A DNA stretch of 31,603 nucleotides from positions 1 through 31,603 of the forward strand of contig CAJUDE010000039.1 of the NCBI GenBank assembly GCA_910585295.1. Reading direction: 5' to 3'. The notes under the pieces were generated by a model. That model was not told the DNA's origin. It searched no databases and saw nothing but the letters and a program-made list of their open reading frames with translations. Both the position numbers and the translations under genes were made by a program. This stretch comes from an uncultured Lachnospiraceae bacterium. Its GTDB lineage: Bacteria; Bacillota; Clostridia; Lachnospirales; Lachnospiraceae. Of this stretch, positions 22,661 through 30,241 are shown piece by piece (positions within the stretch are counted from its first letter, which is position 1; each line of letters starts with the position of its first letter).

Positions 22661-23978
22661 TATCAAACTGTTTTTCCATTATGTAATACCTTCCGTTTTA
22701 TCCTTTGCATTATCCGGCGTTTACTCTATTGTGGATGGTTTTTTTGTGGGAAACAGCGTAGGGGACTTGGGGCTTTCCACTATTAATATCGCATACCCCA
22801 TCGTAGCCCTGATCCAATCTTTCGGCACGGGGATTGGCATGGGCGGAGCCATCTGCTATGCAATCCGTAAGGCGGAGAAAAAAGAGGGCAAGGCTAGGGA
22901 ATTTTCTGCCGGCGCACTATGGATACTACTTCTGTCTGGTTTCCTTTTGACTGTGGGAATCCTCCTACTAAACCGTCCCCTTTTAAGAGTCCTTGGGGCA
23001 AAGGGGGTACTCCTTTCCCTTGGGGAAGAATATATTTCCATTATTGCATTGGGGGCAGGGCTGCAAATCCTGGGTACCGGGCTGGTTCCATTTATCCGCA
23101 ACCATGGCGGCTCCTTCTATGCTATGGCCTCCATGATTGCAGGGTTCGCCGCAAACATCCTTCTGGATTACCTATTTGTATGGGTATTCCAACAAGGCGT
23201 TGCTGGAGCGGCTTTGGCTACTGTTATTGGGCAAGGGATTACCATGCTGGCCGCATTGGCTTACTTATTGTATAAAAAGCAGCTTACGCTGCGCATTCCA
23301 TACTCGTGCATGGGTTCGGTATCGGCATCCATTTTTAAAACTGGAATCGCCCCTTTCGGGCTTGCCATGGCTCCAAATATTACTTTAACCCTAGTCAACC
23401 GCTTCTCTATCTTATACGGCGGGGAAAAGGCAATTGCCGTCTATGCCTGTATCGCATATATGATTTGTATCCTGTACCTGATTTTACAAGGTGTGGGGGA
23501 TGGAAGCCAGCCTTTAATGAGCCGGTATTATGGGGAAGGGAATTTCATACAGCAGGGAAAAGTACGGAACCTGGCATATGTTGTTTCTATGCTGCTGTCT
23601 GTTCTGGGATGCATCGTTTTGTATACTGCAAAAGGGAGCCTGGGGCTTTTATTTGGCGCATCCAATGACGTGAGCCAAGAAGTGGCTGCAACCTTACCCA
23701 TCTTTTTGCTTTCCGCCCCCTTAGACGCTTTCAACCGCGTCACCACCTCCAGTTTTTATGCTACGGACAAAAGCACCTGTTCCTACCTTTTAACTTTTTG
23801 TGAACCTCTGTTTATGCTGGCCTTTATGGGCATTTTGCCCCCTTTGTTCGGAGGGCAGGCGATGATTTGGTGGAGTACCGTTTTTGCAAAGCTTTTAACC
23901 GCATTTTTCGCCCTTGCCATAAAACTGCGTATGGATAAACAAGGGCTGCCTGCAAGCCGATCAATTGGCAAATTATAA
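22644..23978 (+). CDS. MATE-family multidrug efflux transporter
   Basis: The 444-residue product has 12 hydrophobic helices in two related halves. The MATE signatures are PSVLSFALSGVYSIVDGFFVGNSVG in helix 1-2, GTGIGMGGAICYAIRKAE after helix 2, and the second-half equivalents GVGDGSQPLMSRYYGEGN and RVTTSSFYATDKS. It would export drugs or cationic metabolites driven by Na+ or H+. The start ATG follows AAGGAGG within the end of the marR gene. It is controlled with marR from the promoter at 22122-22151. Confidence 0.92.
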   Translation: MNQRYDIKLFFHYVIPSVLSFALSGVYSIVDGFFVGNSVGDLGLSTINIAYPIVALIQSFGTGIGMGGAICYAIRKAEKKEGKAREFSAGALWILLLSGFLLTVGILLLNRPLLRVLGAKGVLLSLGEEYISIIALGAGLQILGTGLVPFIRNHGGSFYAMASMIAGFAANILLDYLFVWVFQQGVAGAALATVIGQGITMLAALAYLLYKKQLTLRIPYSCMGSVSASIFKTGIAPFGLAMAPNITLTLVNRFSILYGGEKAIAVYACIAYMICILYLILQGVGDGSQPLMSRYYGEGNFIQQGKVRNLAYVVSMLLSVLGCIVLYTAKGSLGLLFGASNDVSQEVAATLPIFLLSAPLDAFNRVTTSSFYATDKSTCSYLLTFCEPLFMLAFMGILPPLFGGQAMIWWSTVFAKLLTAFFALAIKLRMDKQGLPASRSIGKL

Positions 23979-24082
23979 GCCCAAACCCTTAAGAGGGCGT
24001 CTATGGCCGATCCTACTGAACGATGGAAGGCAATTTTTGACTGGTCAGCTCAGACATCACAAATGCTTATGGCACCAGGCAA

Positions 24083-24947
24083 TCATGCCGTTCCTGTTGC
24101 CTGCATACCACTGTGTGGTAAAATAGATATTCTTCCCTTTGTAATGGATCGGCTCTTTCCTGTATCGGATGACATTGCTTTTTCCACGATTATTTTCTCA
24201 AAATCATAATTTTGTGCCTCTGAATTTTTCTTCCCGGTCAAAGGTACAAGGCTGGCAATCCGATTAAGCCGCTGCTCACGCACTGCCGTGTCCGGCCACA
24301 GTTTTTCCCATTCAGGCCCTGGCCTGACCGTTTGCGGAAGGACATGCTCAACCGTAAGTATATTCGGCTCAAGGTCAAATTTAGCGGCCCCGTCGCCCAC
24401 AAACGCATTCAGCCTTAATATAAGTATCTTTCAATACGGCGGTTTATATCTTTCGCCGTGACGTGAAGGAACGACGCCAGCCTTTCAAGCCTCTCCATAA
24501 ACCAAAGCACATAATCTGGGTCATTTTTATATTCGGCCATAAACCTAATAGCCGAAGGGTCCAATCTGAATTGCCGACTTTATTCAGCCAAAACAAGTAT
24601 TGGTTTACCTGCTCCACATTTTTTGCAGCGACATATTTCTTCTTGGTCAGTATTGTATATGCCTCTGCGTATGGTTCCAGGATATCGTCAATCAATTCTT
24701 TGGGAGCGACTTTTGTCAGTACAGCTTCCCGAAATTCCTCCAAAATATTCTGTTTTGCTTTCGCTTTTGCAAAAATCATGTTAGTATGGATGAATACTTC
24801 ATTGAATCCAGAACGTGAGGCCTGTACCTCCAGGTCTTCCCACAGGCAATATAAGATAACCATCTTGTGTTTGCCGGATATCAGTGACAGTGTATAACTG
24901 AAACCTGTATCTCCAAAATTTGCCTTCTCAATATAATTCTTTATCAT
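24083..24947 (-). pseudogene. Decayed DUF262/DUF1524 (GmrSD-like) restriction gene
   Basis: Two disconnected frames together spell parts of one long protein. The first (24947 to about 24565) reads the DUF262 C-terminal pattern DILEPYAEAYTIL...NQYLFWLNKVGNSDWT. A one-base shift near 24565 moves the continuation (AIRFMAEYKNDPDYVLWFME, then RLERLASFL and INRRIERYLY) into another frame, which stops near 24422. The second frame (to 24083) holds the DUF1524 HNH-like part: VEHVLPQTVRPGPEW... then RIASLVPLTGKKNSEAQNYDFEKI, after an apparent deletion of some 50 codons. The N-terminal nucleotide-binding part and the real C-terminus are missing. Intact members restrict modified phage DNA; this copy cannot. 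Confidence 0.75.
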
Positions 24948-24991
24948 TTTACACTTTCCTTTACAATAGTACCTTTCATCAAAAACAGTAC

Positions 24992-25019
24992 TTGTATTTT
25001 CCCCGTTACCGTCTATAAT
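24992..25019 (+). promoter_or_regulatory. Promoter of the flavin reductase-like gene
   Basis: TTGTAT (24992-24997) and TATAAT (25014-25019) are 16 bases apart. The site overlaps the far end of the decayed restriction gene, another sign that the minus-strand frame past 24947 is not coding. Confidence 0.6.
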
Positions 25020-25073
25020 TACATTTATGGACATAAGTTCTGTCAATCCCATAAAAGAAACGAGGTAAATGAA

Positions 25074-25640
25074 ATGAGAAAAAAACTCAATATCACAGAA
25101 GGCATTTTCCCAATGCCTGTCTTAATGGTGGCAACTTACAATGAAGACGGCAGCGTTAATGTCATGAACGCCGCATGGGGTACCATGCAGGAAAGGGGCA
25201 ATGTCGCCCTCAACTTGACCGAAACACACAAAACAGTGAAAAATATCAAAGCAAGGGGAGCTTTTACGGTAAGCATTGCTGATGCCGCCCATATAACTGA
25301 GGCAGACTATTTTGGTGTTGCGTCTGGCAACAAAACTGCAGATAAATTCAAGAACAGCGGCCTCACTGCCAGCAAAGCCGAGACGGTGGACGCACCTGTC
25401 ATCAATGAATTCCCACTCTGTTTAGAATGTGAATTTATCGAATACCAAGACAATAAATATGGGTGCGGCGTTATCGGCAGGGTTGTAAACGCCACGGCAG
25501 ATGAAAGCGTCATGCCCGATGGCAAGCTTGATATTTCCCTTGTAAATGCCATTGCTTTCGACCCTTACACGCACGGCTATTACAAGGTAACGGAACGGGT
25601 TGGCGAAGCCTTCAAAGATGGCCTGAAACTGAAAAAGTAA
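25074..25640 (+). CDS. Flavin reductase-like (flavoredoxin-type) FMN-binding protein
   Basis: The 188-residue product is a compact split-barrel flavoprotein of the flavin-reductase-like family. Typical segments are PMPVLMVATYNEDGSVNVMNAAWGTMQ (FMN contact, residues about 14-40), VALNLTETHKTVKNIKARGAFTVSIA and DYFGVASGNKTADKFKNSGL. The C-terminal half has CLECEFIEYQD...GVIGRVVNATADESV and the closing FDPYTHGYYKVTERVGEAFKDG. Relatives act as FMN-binding electron carriers or NAD(P)H-flavin reductases. It has its own promoter at 24992-25019 and a terminator at 25650, so it is a single-gene unit. Physiological partner unknown. Confidence 0.88.
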   Translation: MRKKLNITEGIFPMPVLMVATYNEDGSVNVMNAAWGTMQERGNVALNLTETHKTVKNIKARGAFTVSIADAAHITEADYFGVASGNKTADKFKNSGLTASKAETVDAPVINEFPLCLECEFIEYQDNKYGCGVIGRVVNATADESVMPDGKLDISLVNAIAFDPYTHGYYKVTERVGEAFKDGLKLKK

Positions 25641-25649
25641 CTTTTGTGG

Positions 25650-25684
25650 AACAAGGTCTCCCATATATACGGGGGATCTTGTTT
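25650..25684 (+). terminator. Terminator of the flavin reductase-like gene
   Basis: AACAAG and CTTGTT flank a stem with CTCCC/GGGGG pairing around ATATATAC, followed by GTTTTATC. It begins 10 bases after the stop codon. Confidence 0.8.
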
Positions 25685-26063
25685 TATCAATTTGCGGCCT
25701 GCCATTCGTACCCCGCGCCCACCCGAAACCATTTTCTTCGTTACTTTTTTTCCAGAGTGCTACTGTATAGCCCTTATTCCCTAGTCAAATACCCTGCAGC
25801 AAGCTACGGGGCTGGCCTAGCTTGTTCTGCCCCATAAACAGGCCATACAAGCGTATCTTCTCTTTCTCTGTATAGTTACCGCCAAACAACCGAAAAAACA
25901 TTAAAATTTTCTGTTTCCGTATCATTTTCATAAACTGGCACCATAAGCAGCAATGCCAGTATCGGTATCCGCAAACGCCGGCCGGATTTTTGCAGTCAGT
26001 GTGGTTGCGCCGTTTGCAGAAAAATGCTTTCTTGTGATACTGCAAAGGAAAAAGGTTCAAAAT
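25685..26063. other. 379-base gene-free stretch with a repeat hairpin
   Basis: No frame here is convincing. The hairpin ACCCTGCAGCAAGCTACGGG (25791-25810, continuing GC) matches the one at 10594-10615. A minus-strand frame between about 25980 and 25880 reads LRIPILALLLMVPVYEN and then TETENFNVFSVVWR with stops on both sides, which looks like a scrap of a lost small membrane protein. The rest shows nothing recognisable. Confidence 0.4.
25791..25812. repeat. Copy of the CCCTGC..GCAAGCT.CGGGGC hairpin repeat
   Basis: Matches 10594-10615 at 19 of 22 positions. Both can fold through CCC/GGG and GC pairs around AA. Two copies 15 kb apart, both in gene-free sequence, suggest a short dispersed repeat. 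Confidence 0.45.
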
Positions 26064-26092
26064 TTGTGTTTACGCTTCTAATCTGGTATAAT
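26064..26092 (+). promoter_or_regulatory. Promoter of the terD-AIM24 pair
   Basis: TTGTGT (26064-26069) and TATAAT (26087-26092) are 17 bases apart, with TGG directly before the -10 box (extended form). The terD start codon is 25 bases further on, a short leader with AAAGGAG. Confidence 0.65.
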
Positions 26093-26116
26093 TTTAAAAA
26101 AAGAAAGGAGACGTTT

Positions 26117-26887
26117 ATGGTTCAGATTCTTATGAAAACTTCAGGCCTGCTTAATCGCCAGACTATTTTATCCATCAACCAAAAACGTATTCAAAAGCCG
26201 GCAACATCAGAAACGGTCCTTGCACTCAACACGAACAAATACCAGTATGGCACTGCCAGTCAGCCCCATACGCAAACTACTGTACAGCCCGGCCCCGTGA
26301 TAAAAGCGCCTATCCCGCAAAAACCTATCCCACAACTGGCCCACCCTATGCAAAAGGGACAGAAAATATCTTTAGAATCGAAAGCCCCGCTTTTAAAAAT
26401 CAAAGCCTGTCTGGGATGGAATGTCACAAACACCTCCTGCGATGTGGATGTATCCGCTTTTTTATTAAATGCAAACGGCAAAGTCCTTGGGGATTCATGG
26501 TTTGTTTTCTATGGGCAGGAACAAAGCCCTGATAAAAGCACGTTTTTTTTCATTGATTCAGGCGCGGGCCGGGAAATAATCTCGGTTGACTTACAAAAAC
26601 TAAATACCCAAGTCCAAAAAATTGTATTTGTTTTAACTATTAACGAAGCGCTTGAAAAACATCTAAATTTTAGTATGGTAAAAGATGCCTATATCCGCAT
26701 AATCGACCAGGATTCCAATCAGGAACTGGCAAGTTTCCAGATGGACGAATACTATTCCAATGTCACCTCCATGATGATAGGGGAATTATATAAACACAAT
26801 AATATTTGGAAATTCCATGCAATTGGAAACGGCGTTGCCAGGGACCTTGCCGGCCTGTGCGGGCTTTACGGCGTTTCAGTAATTTAA
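26117..26887 (+). CDS. TerD-domain protein with a Pro/Gln-rich N-terminal extension
   Basis: The 256-residue product has an unusual first 80 residues. They are low in structure and rich in Pro, Gln and Thr (QPHTQTTVQPGPVIKAPIPQKPIPQLAHPMQKGQKISL). A TerD/CABP-like beta-sandwich follows (residues about 85-256). TerD marks are KIKACLGWNVTNTSCDVDVSAFLLNANGKV (Asp cluster for Ca2+), FFFIDSGAGREIISVDLQKL, and VTSMMIGELYKHNNIWKFHAIGNGV. TerD proteins belong to tellurite/phage/stress-related ter loci and are thought to work at the membrane. The start follows AAAGGAG; an in-frame upstream ATG at 26024 lies before the promoter. It is paired with an AIM24 gene 22 bases downstream. Confidence 0.88.
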   Translation: MVQILMKTSGLLNRQTILSINQKRIQKPATSETVLALNTNKYQYGTASQPHTQTTVQPGPVIKAPIPQKPIPQLAHPMQKGQKISLESKAPLLKIKACLGWNVTNTSCDVDVSAFLLNANGKVLGDSWFVFYGQEQSPDKSTFFFIDSGAGREIISVDLQKLNTQVQKIVFVLTINEALEKHLNFSMVKDAYIRIIDQDSNQELASFQMDEYYSNVTSMMIGELYKHNNIWKFHAIGNGVARDLAGLCGLYGVSVI

Positions 26888-26908
26888 TACAAATAGGAGG
26901 AATCCATT

Positions 26909-27613
26909 ATGCTGACATTTGAAACAATTAATGAATTAACACTGAAAGTAACCTGCACCGGAAATGACGTATTATATACAAAAGCCGGGGCTTTTATTGC
27001 AGGAGAATGCCCCCAGGGTAAAAATTATAAATTTGAAAAGGTTCTGTTAGGGCCTCAAAGTAATATTGGCCAGGCTGTAATCGGCTCTTTGATGAGGCGT
27101 GTCACCAAAGAAAATATTCCATTGATGAAGGTAAACTTAAATGGAGATTCCGTTACATATTATGCAAATAATGGGCAGCATGTCGTTATTTACCAATTAG
27201 CAGAGGGAGAAACCATCTCCGTCGAATCAGAAAATATCCTTGCCTTTACTCAAGACTGCCATTACAGCGTACGCTTTATCGGCGTTGGGGTCCTCTCCCA
27301 AAAAGGCCTTGCAACCTCCACCCTGACCGGACATGGCAGAAACGCATATGTTGCAGTCTTATCCGACGGCAATCCAATTGTTATAAGCAATGTCATGTCC
27401 CACACTTCTATCTCCGTAGACCCTGATGCAGTAATCTGCTGGATAAGCAATGGGCACTGCGACCCCCAGGTAACCATAGACGTCTCCTGGAAGACCTTTA
27501 TCGGACAAACTTCTGGTGAATCCTATCAATTTGAATGGCATGGAAACGCTGAGGTTACCGTTATCATACAACCTTCAGAACGAACTGGAGGAGTTGAAAT
27601 CAGCATGGATTAA
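26909..27613 (+). CDS. AIM24-family protein
   Basis: The 234-residue product shows the AIM24 (TIGR00266) double-psi-like barrel repeat pattern: VLYTKAGAFIAGECPQGKNY, VTYYANNGQHVVIYQLAEGETISVESENILAFTQDCHYSVRF, and then ...VLSDGNPIVISNV with VDPDAVICWISNG. AIM24 proteins occur across bacteria and in mitochondria, without an established reaction. In Clostridia they often sit beside terD genes, as here, so a shared membrane-stress or envelope role is a fair guess. The start follows AGGAGG by eight bases. No terminator stands out after the stop; the next 200 bases lead into the riboswitch promoter. Confidence 0.85.
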   Translation: MLTFETINELTLKVTCTGNDVLYTKAGAFIAGECPQGKNYKFEKVLLGPQSNIGQAVIGSLMRRVTKENIPLMKVNLNGDSVTYYANNGQHVVIYQLAEGETISVESENILAFTQDCHYSVRFIGVGVLSQKGLATSTLTGHGRNAYVAVLSDGNPIVISNVMSHTSISVDPDAVICWISNGHCDPQVTIDVSWKTFIGQTSGESYQFEWHGNAEVTVIIQPSERTGGVEISMD

Positions 27614-27815
27614 TTGCATAAAATACCAAGGCAACAGACAGGCACAGGCTGCCGCACAACTCTTCCCGTACGTCAGCCTGTCAAAATTTTCTTTGCTTAG
27701 CTGACCACTGGCCCATGCGTAAACAACGTGTAGCTTTTTTGCAGAAAATCCGCAATTCAGGATTGGGGTGAGAGCAGACATTCAGCGTTTGTCGTGATGG
27801 AAATTAATTTTCCCC
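27614..27815 (+). other. Spacer after the AIM24 gene
   Basis: Two hundred bases with no supported gene and no clear terminator. Short self-complementary bits are present (TGACAGGCTGACGTACG region on the minus strand; AAATTAATTT at 27801-27810). I see nothing else in it. Confidence 0.3.
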
Positions 27816-27844
27816 TTGCAAATGCATTCCCAATGTGGTAGAAT
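27816..27844 (+). promoter_or_regulatory. Promoter of the riboswitch-led queL-yhhQ operon
   Basis: TTGCAA (27816-27821) and TAGAAT (27839-27844) are 17 bases apart. Transcription from about 27851 places the preQ1 aptamer roughly 46 bases into the leader. Confidence 0.65.
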
Positions 27845-27896
27845 ACCTCGCAGACAGGCAATTTGCCTGCATGGTATGGCAAGACAAAATCGCATA

Positions 27897-27935
27897 AGAC
27901 AGTTCGTGACCATCCTGTCTTTAAACAAAACTAGG
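27897..27935 (+). promoter_or_regulatory. preQ1-I riboswitch aptamer
   Basis: AGACAG (27897-27902) pairs with CTGTCT (27915-27920). The loop begins TTCGTGAC, and the A-rich tail TTAAACAAAACTAGG (27921-27935) follows, the plan of the small class I preQ1 aptamer (stem, UUC-starting loop, A-rich tail ending ACUA that folds back as a pseudoknot). It lies ahead of genes for Q-precursor salvage, the expected target. High preQ1 should lower expression through the downstream hairpins. The subtype was not assigned. Confidence 0.8.
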
Positions 27936-27941
27936 GATTTG

Positions 27942-28022
27942 AAAACGGAAGGATTCTGCACAGGCTCCCTGTGCCGGAAAAAACCGTTTTTCTGTATGGG
28001 CACGTTCTGCGTGCTTTTTTTA
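27942..28022 (+). terminator. Expression platform: two leader terminators after the preQ1 aptamer
   Basis: AAAACGG (27942-27948) can pair with CCGTTTT (27984-27990) around an inner hairpin GCACAGG/CCTGTGC, with T-rich sequence following. A second short stem GCACG/CGTGC (about 28000-28014) is followed by seven T. Either can end the leader transcript before queL. Which one is controlled by the aptamer is not clear from sequence alone. The palindrome ACAATGAAATTCATTGT lies at 28097-28113, just before the gene. Confidence 0.65.
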
Positions 28023-28145
28023 TTTCATAGGAAAGACCGTGTTACTAGGAAATGATGTGGGCTTGCCCATTTTGTCCTTGCATCCAGAATCGATAAACAA
28101 TGAAATTCATTGTGCATATTTTTAGCTGCACAGAAAGGAAGTGCC

Positions 28146-28880
28146 ATGGAAGATTTTAACCCAAACCGCTATGCGGTCATCAATGAAAAAAATCCCCGTG
28201 AAATCGTAATGCTGCGGGGCCTTGGCTGTTCTTGGAGGCGGTGCCGCTTCTGCGACTACCATCTTGATTTTTCCCCAGACAGCAGCGCAAATTTTGCCCT
28301 GAACCGGGAACAGCTTGAAAAAGTCACTGGCATCCACCATAAGCTTGAGGTGATTAATTCCGGCAGCTTTGTGGACTTGGATGAGGAAACCCTTGCACTG
28401 ATTGAAACAGTCTGCAAAGACTGCCATATCACCCAAGTACATTTTGAGTGCCACTGGAGGCACCGGGAGGCAATTCCCCCATTCCGCAAGCGTTTTGCAG
28501 CCCATGGGATTGAACTGAAGGTGAAAACTGGCGTAGAAACCTTCGACTCCCTATTCCGGGAAAGCTATCTGGATAAAGGCATTAACGCCCGTTCCCCAGA
28601 GGAACTAGCGGAATATTTTGACGAGGTCTGCCTGCTGCAAGGCATCCCCGGCCAGACTGTGGAAAGCATGGACAGGGACATCCAAACTGGCCTTGCCTAT
28701 TTTGAGCGGGTCTGCGTCAATATTATGCAGGAAAACAAAAAGCCCATCAAGCCAGACTCCCGTGTCATTGCAAGTTTCACCAAGGAACTTTATCCAAAAT
28801 ACATAGAAAATAGCCGGGTAGATATTTTAATGGAAAATACTGCTTTCGGCGTAGGAGGCGTTGTAGAACATGCAGAATGA
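28146..28880 (+). CDS. queL: Radical SAM enzyme, QueL-like (queuine lyase)
   Basis: The 244-residue product is a short radical SAM protein. The cluster motif is GCSWRRCRFCDYH, i.e. CX4CX2C instead of the usual CX3CX2C, at residues about 28-38. Further features are GSFVDLD, VHFECHWRHREAIPPFRKRF, VKTGVETFD and GIPGQTVESMDRD (radical SAM glycine and sheet elements). Gene order with a YhhQ-type transporter under a preQ1 riboswitch matches the queuine salvage system described for Clostridioides difficile, where QueL releases preQ1 from queuine. The nucleosidase QueK is not present here. The start follows AAAGGAAG. Its end overlaps the transporter gene by 11 bases. Confidence 0.8.
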   Translation: MEDFNPNRYAVINEKNPREIVMLRGLGCSWRRCRFCDYHLDFSPDSSANFALNREQLEKVTGIHHKLEVINSGSFVDLDEETLALIETVCKDCHITQVHFECHWRHREAIPPFRKRFAAHGIELKVKTGVETFDSLFRESYLDKGINARSPEELAEYFDEVCLLQGIPGQTVESMDRDIQTGLAYFERVCVNIMQENKKPIKPDSRVIASFTKELYPKYIENSRVDILMENTAFGVGGVVEHAE

Positions 28881-29592
28881 AATTCTTTTATTAGTATCCT
28901 TATTCCTTACTTTTTCCACAGTCCTGTTCCTATTCTGGCTGTTTCAGGATCAGGGGCTGTATTTGTGGACTGTGCTGGCTACCATTGCGGCAAATATTGA
29001 AGTTTTGATTATGGTAACTGCTTTCGGAATGGAAATGACGCTGGGCAATATCCTGTTTGCCTCAACTTTTCTGGTAACGGACATTTTGAGCGAGCTTTAT
29101 GGGAAAAAAGCCGCCCAGACTGCGGTTTACCTTGGGATTGCCACTTCAGCCATCTTCATTTTCTTAAGCCAGTCTTGGATGCTGTATGTGCCAAATGAAA
29201 ATGATTTTGCATCCCCTGCCATCCGCACAGTCTTCTCCAATACCCCCCGCTTAATGGCGGTAGGCATTATTGTATACGTCATTGTCCAGCTTTTCGACGT
29301 GTGGGCATACCATAAATGGTGGGCGTTCACCAAAAGCAGGTTCGGGGACTCCAAGAAATTTCTGTGGCTTCGGAACAATGGCTCCACGCTGGTATCCCAG
29401 CTTCTTAATACAGTCCTGTTCACATGGGGCGCATTTTTGGGCACCTATGATACAAAGACACTGATTTCCATTGCTATCGCCAGCTATATTATTTTTGTGG
29501 CCACAAGCATTGCGGACACGCCCTTCGTGTATCTGGCACGGCACCTGCACCAGAAGAAACAGGCGGTTCCCACTGACGCCAAAAGCCACTGA
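28870..29592 (+). CDS. yhhQ: Queuosine-precursor transporter, YhhQ/QPTR family
   Basis: The 240-residue product has six to seven hydrophobic helices and the family's marks. ILFASTFLVTDILSELYGKKAAQTAVYLG in the second and third helices is the hallmark segment. YVIVQLFDVWAYHKWW follows, with the conserved basic/aromatic stretch RNNGSTLVSQLLNTVLFTWGAF, then IADTPFVYLARHL at the end. Known members import preQ0, preQ1 or, in some bacteria, queuine. With QueL next to it, import of queuine or preQ1 is likely; substrate choice cannot be read from sequence. It overlaps queL (ATG at 28870 inside the last codons), so the two are coupled and share the riboswitch. Confidence 0.9.
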   Translation: MQNEILLLVSLFLTFSTVLFLFWLFQDQGLYLWTVLATIAANIEVLIMVTAFGMEMTLGNILFASTFLVTDILSELYGKKAAQTAVYLGIATSAIFIFLSQSWMLYVPNENDFASPAIRTVFSNTPRLMAVGIIVYVIVQLFDVWAYHKWWAFTKSRFGDSKKFLWLRNNGSTLVSQLLNTVLFTWGAFLGTYDTKTLISIAIASYIIFVATSIADTPFVYLARHLHQKKQAVPTDAKSH

Positions 29593-29625
29593 TCAGAATT
29601 TACGGAAAAGAACACGCTTGAGAGT

Positions 29626-29665
29626 TCAGGATTTCATGGGTATCTAAGAAACCATGAAATCCTGA
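29626..29665 (+). terminator. Hairpin after the queL-yhhQ operon
   Basis: TCAGGATTTCATGG (29626-29639) and CCATGAAATCCTGA (29652-29665) form a perfect 14-bp stem around a 12-base loop. It lies 34 bases after the transporter stop, without a T-run. Confidence 0.6.
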
Positions 29666-29759
29666 GATATCATATGGCATTGGGACAATATCTTCAAAGC
29701 AGTCTGTGAATGCAGACACTTTGAAACCTTTCTGCCGCGCTTCTGTACATACACGGCAG

Positions 29760-30227
29760 TTACTTTTCATAAAATACTAATGTAAGTCTTTCATTAATGA
29801 CTTCTGTTTTGCCCGTCCGGCGATATCCCATTTTCTCATACAGATAACAGTTTTTAGATTCCTGCAAAATTGTGTCCAGCTCCCAATTTTCATTTCCATG
29901 TATCTCTTCACACAGCCGGATTGCTTTCTGTGCGATGCCTTTCCCTTGAAATTCCGGCAAGATAAATATGGGGGAAATTCTTTTGTTTTTTCCGTTTTCC
30001 TTTAAGTCAACAATACGAATCGCTCCTGCTTTCTTCTGACCGATACAGATAAAATAGTAAAACGTAAAGTCCTGTTTCAAGCGTGCTGCTACTTTTTCCA
30101 TGCTCTCATTTCCGGGATTGGTGTCAAAATCCTGATATTTTTCCAACAATTCTTTGAAAGATTCAACCTGCATAGCATGTAGTTCTTGTGCGTCGTCTAT
30201 AGTTGCCCTTGATAATGTTATTTCCAT
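29760..30227 (-). CDS. GNAT-family N-acetyltransferase
   Basis: The 155-residue product begins METLSRA-like (MEITLSRATIDDAQELHAMQVESFKELLEKY). It carries the acetyl-CoA motif A ISPIFILPEFQGKGIAQKAI (residues about 84-103), with the Gln/Arg-x-x-Gly-x-Gly/Ala loop GKGIAQ, followed by the C-terminal ESKNCYLYEKMGYRRTGKTE (motif B). The substrate is unknown; it may be a small molecule or protein amine. It starts after GGAGGTTTTAT, and is the last of a run of minus-strand acetyltransferase genes (30930, 30415, 30227) spaced by 14 bases or less, so they are likely co-transcribed. Confidence 0.88.
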   Translation of the reverse strand: MEITLSRATIDDAQELHAMQVESFKELLEKYQDFDTNPGNESMEKVAARLKQDFTFYYFICIGQKKAGAIRIVDLKENGKNKRISPIFILPEFQGKGIAQKAIRLCEEIHGNENWELDTILQESKNCYLYEKMGYRRTGKTEVINERLTLVFYEK

Positions 30228-30241
30228 ATAAAACCTCCGTA

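Noticed and set aside
24948..25052. The N-terminal 35 codons of the long minus-strand frame ending at 24444
   Set aside because: They show no DUF262 similarity and overlap the promoter of the flavin reductase-like gene. The recognisable part begins at about 24947 and is itself broken.
25785..26060. A 91-codon minus-strand frame with several cysteines
   Set aside because: The cysteines form no recognised zinc motif, no ribosome site is present, and it crosses the repeat hairpin at 25791. A scrap of a lost gene in another frame is more likely.
27575..27781. A 68-codon minus-strand frame behind the AIM24 gene
   Set aside because: It overlaps the AIM24 3' end in antisense and has neither ribosome site nor family likeness.
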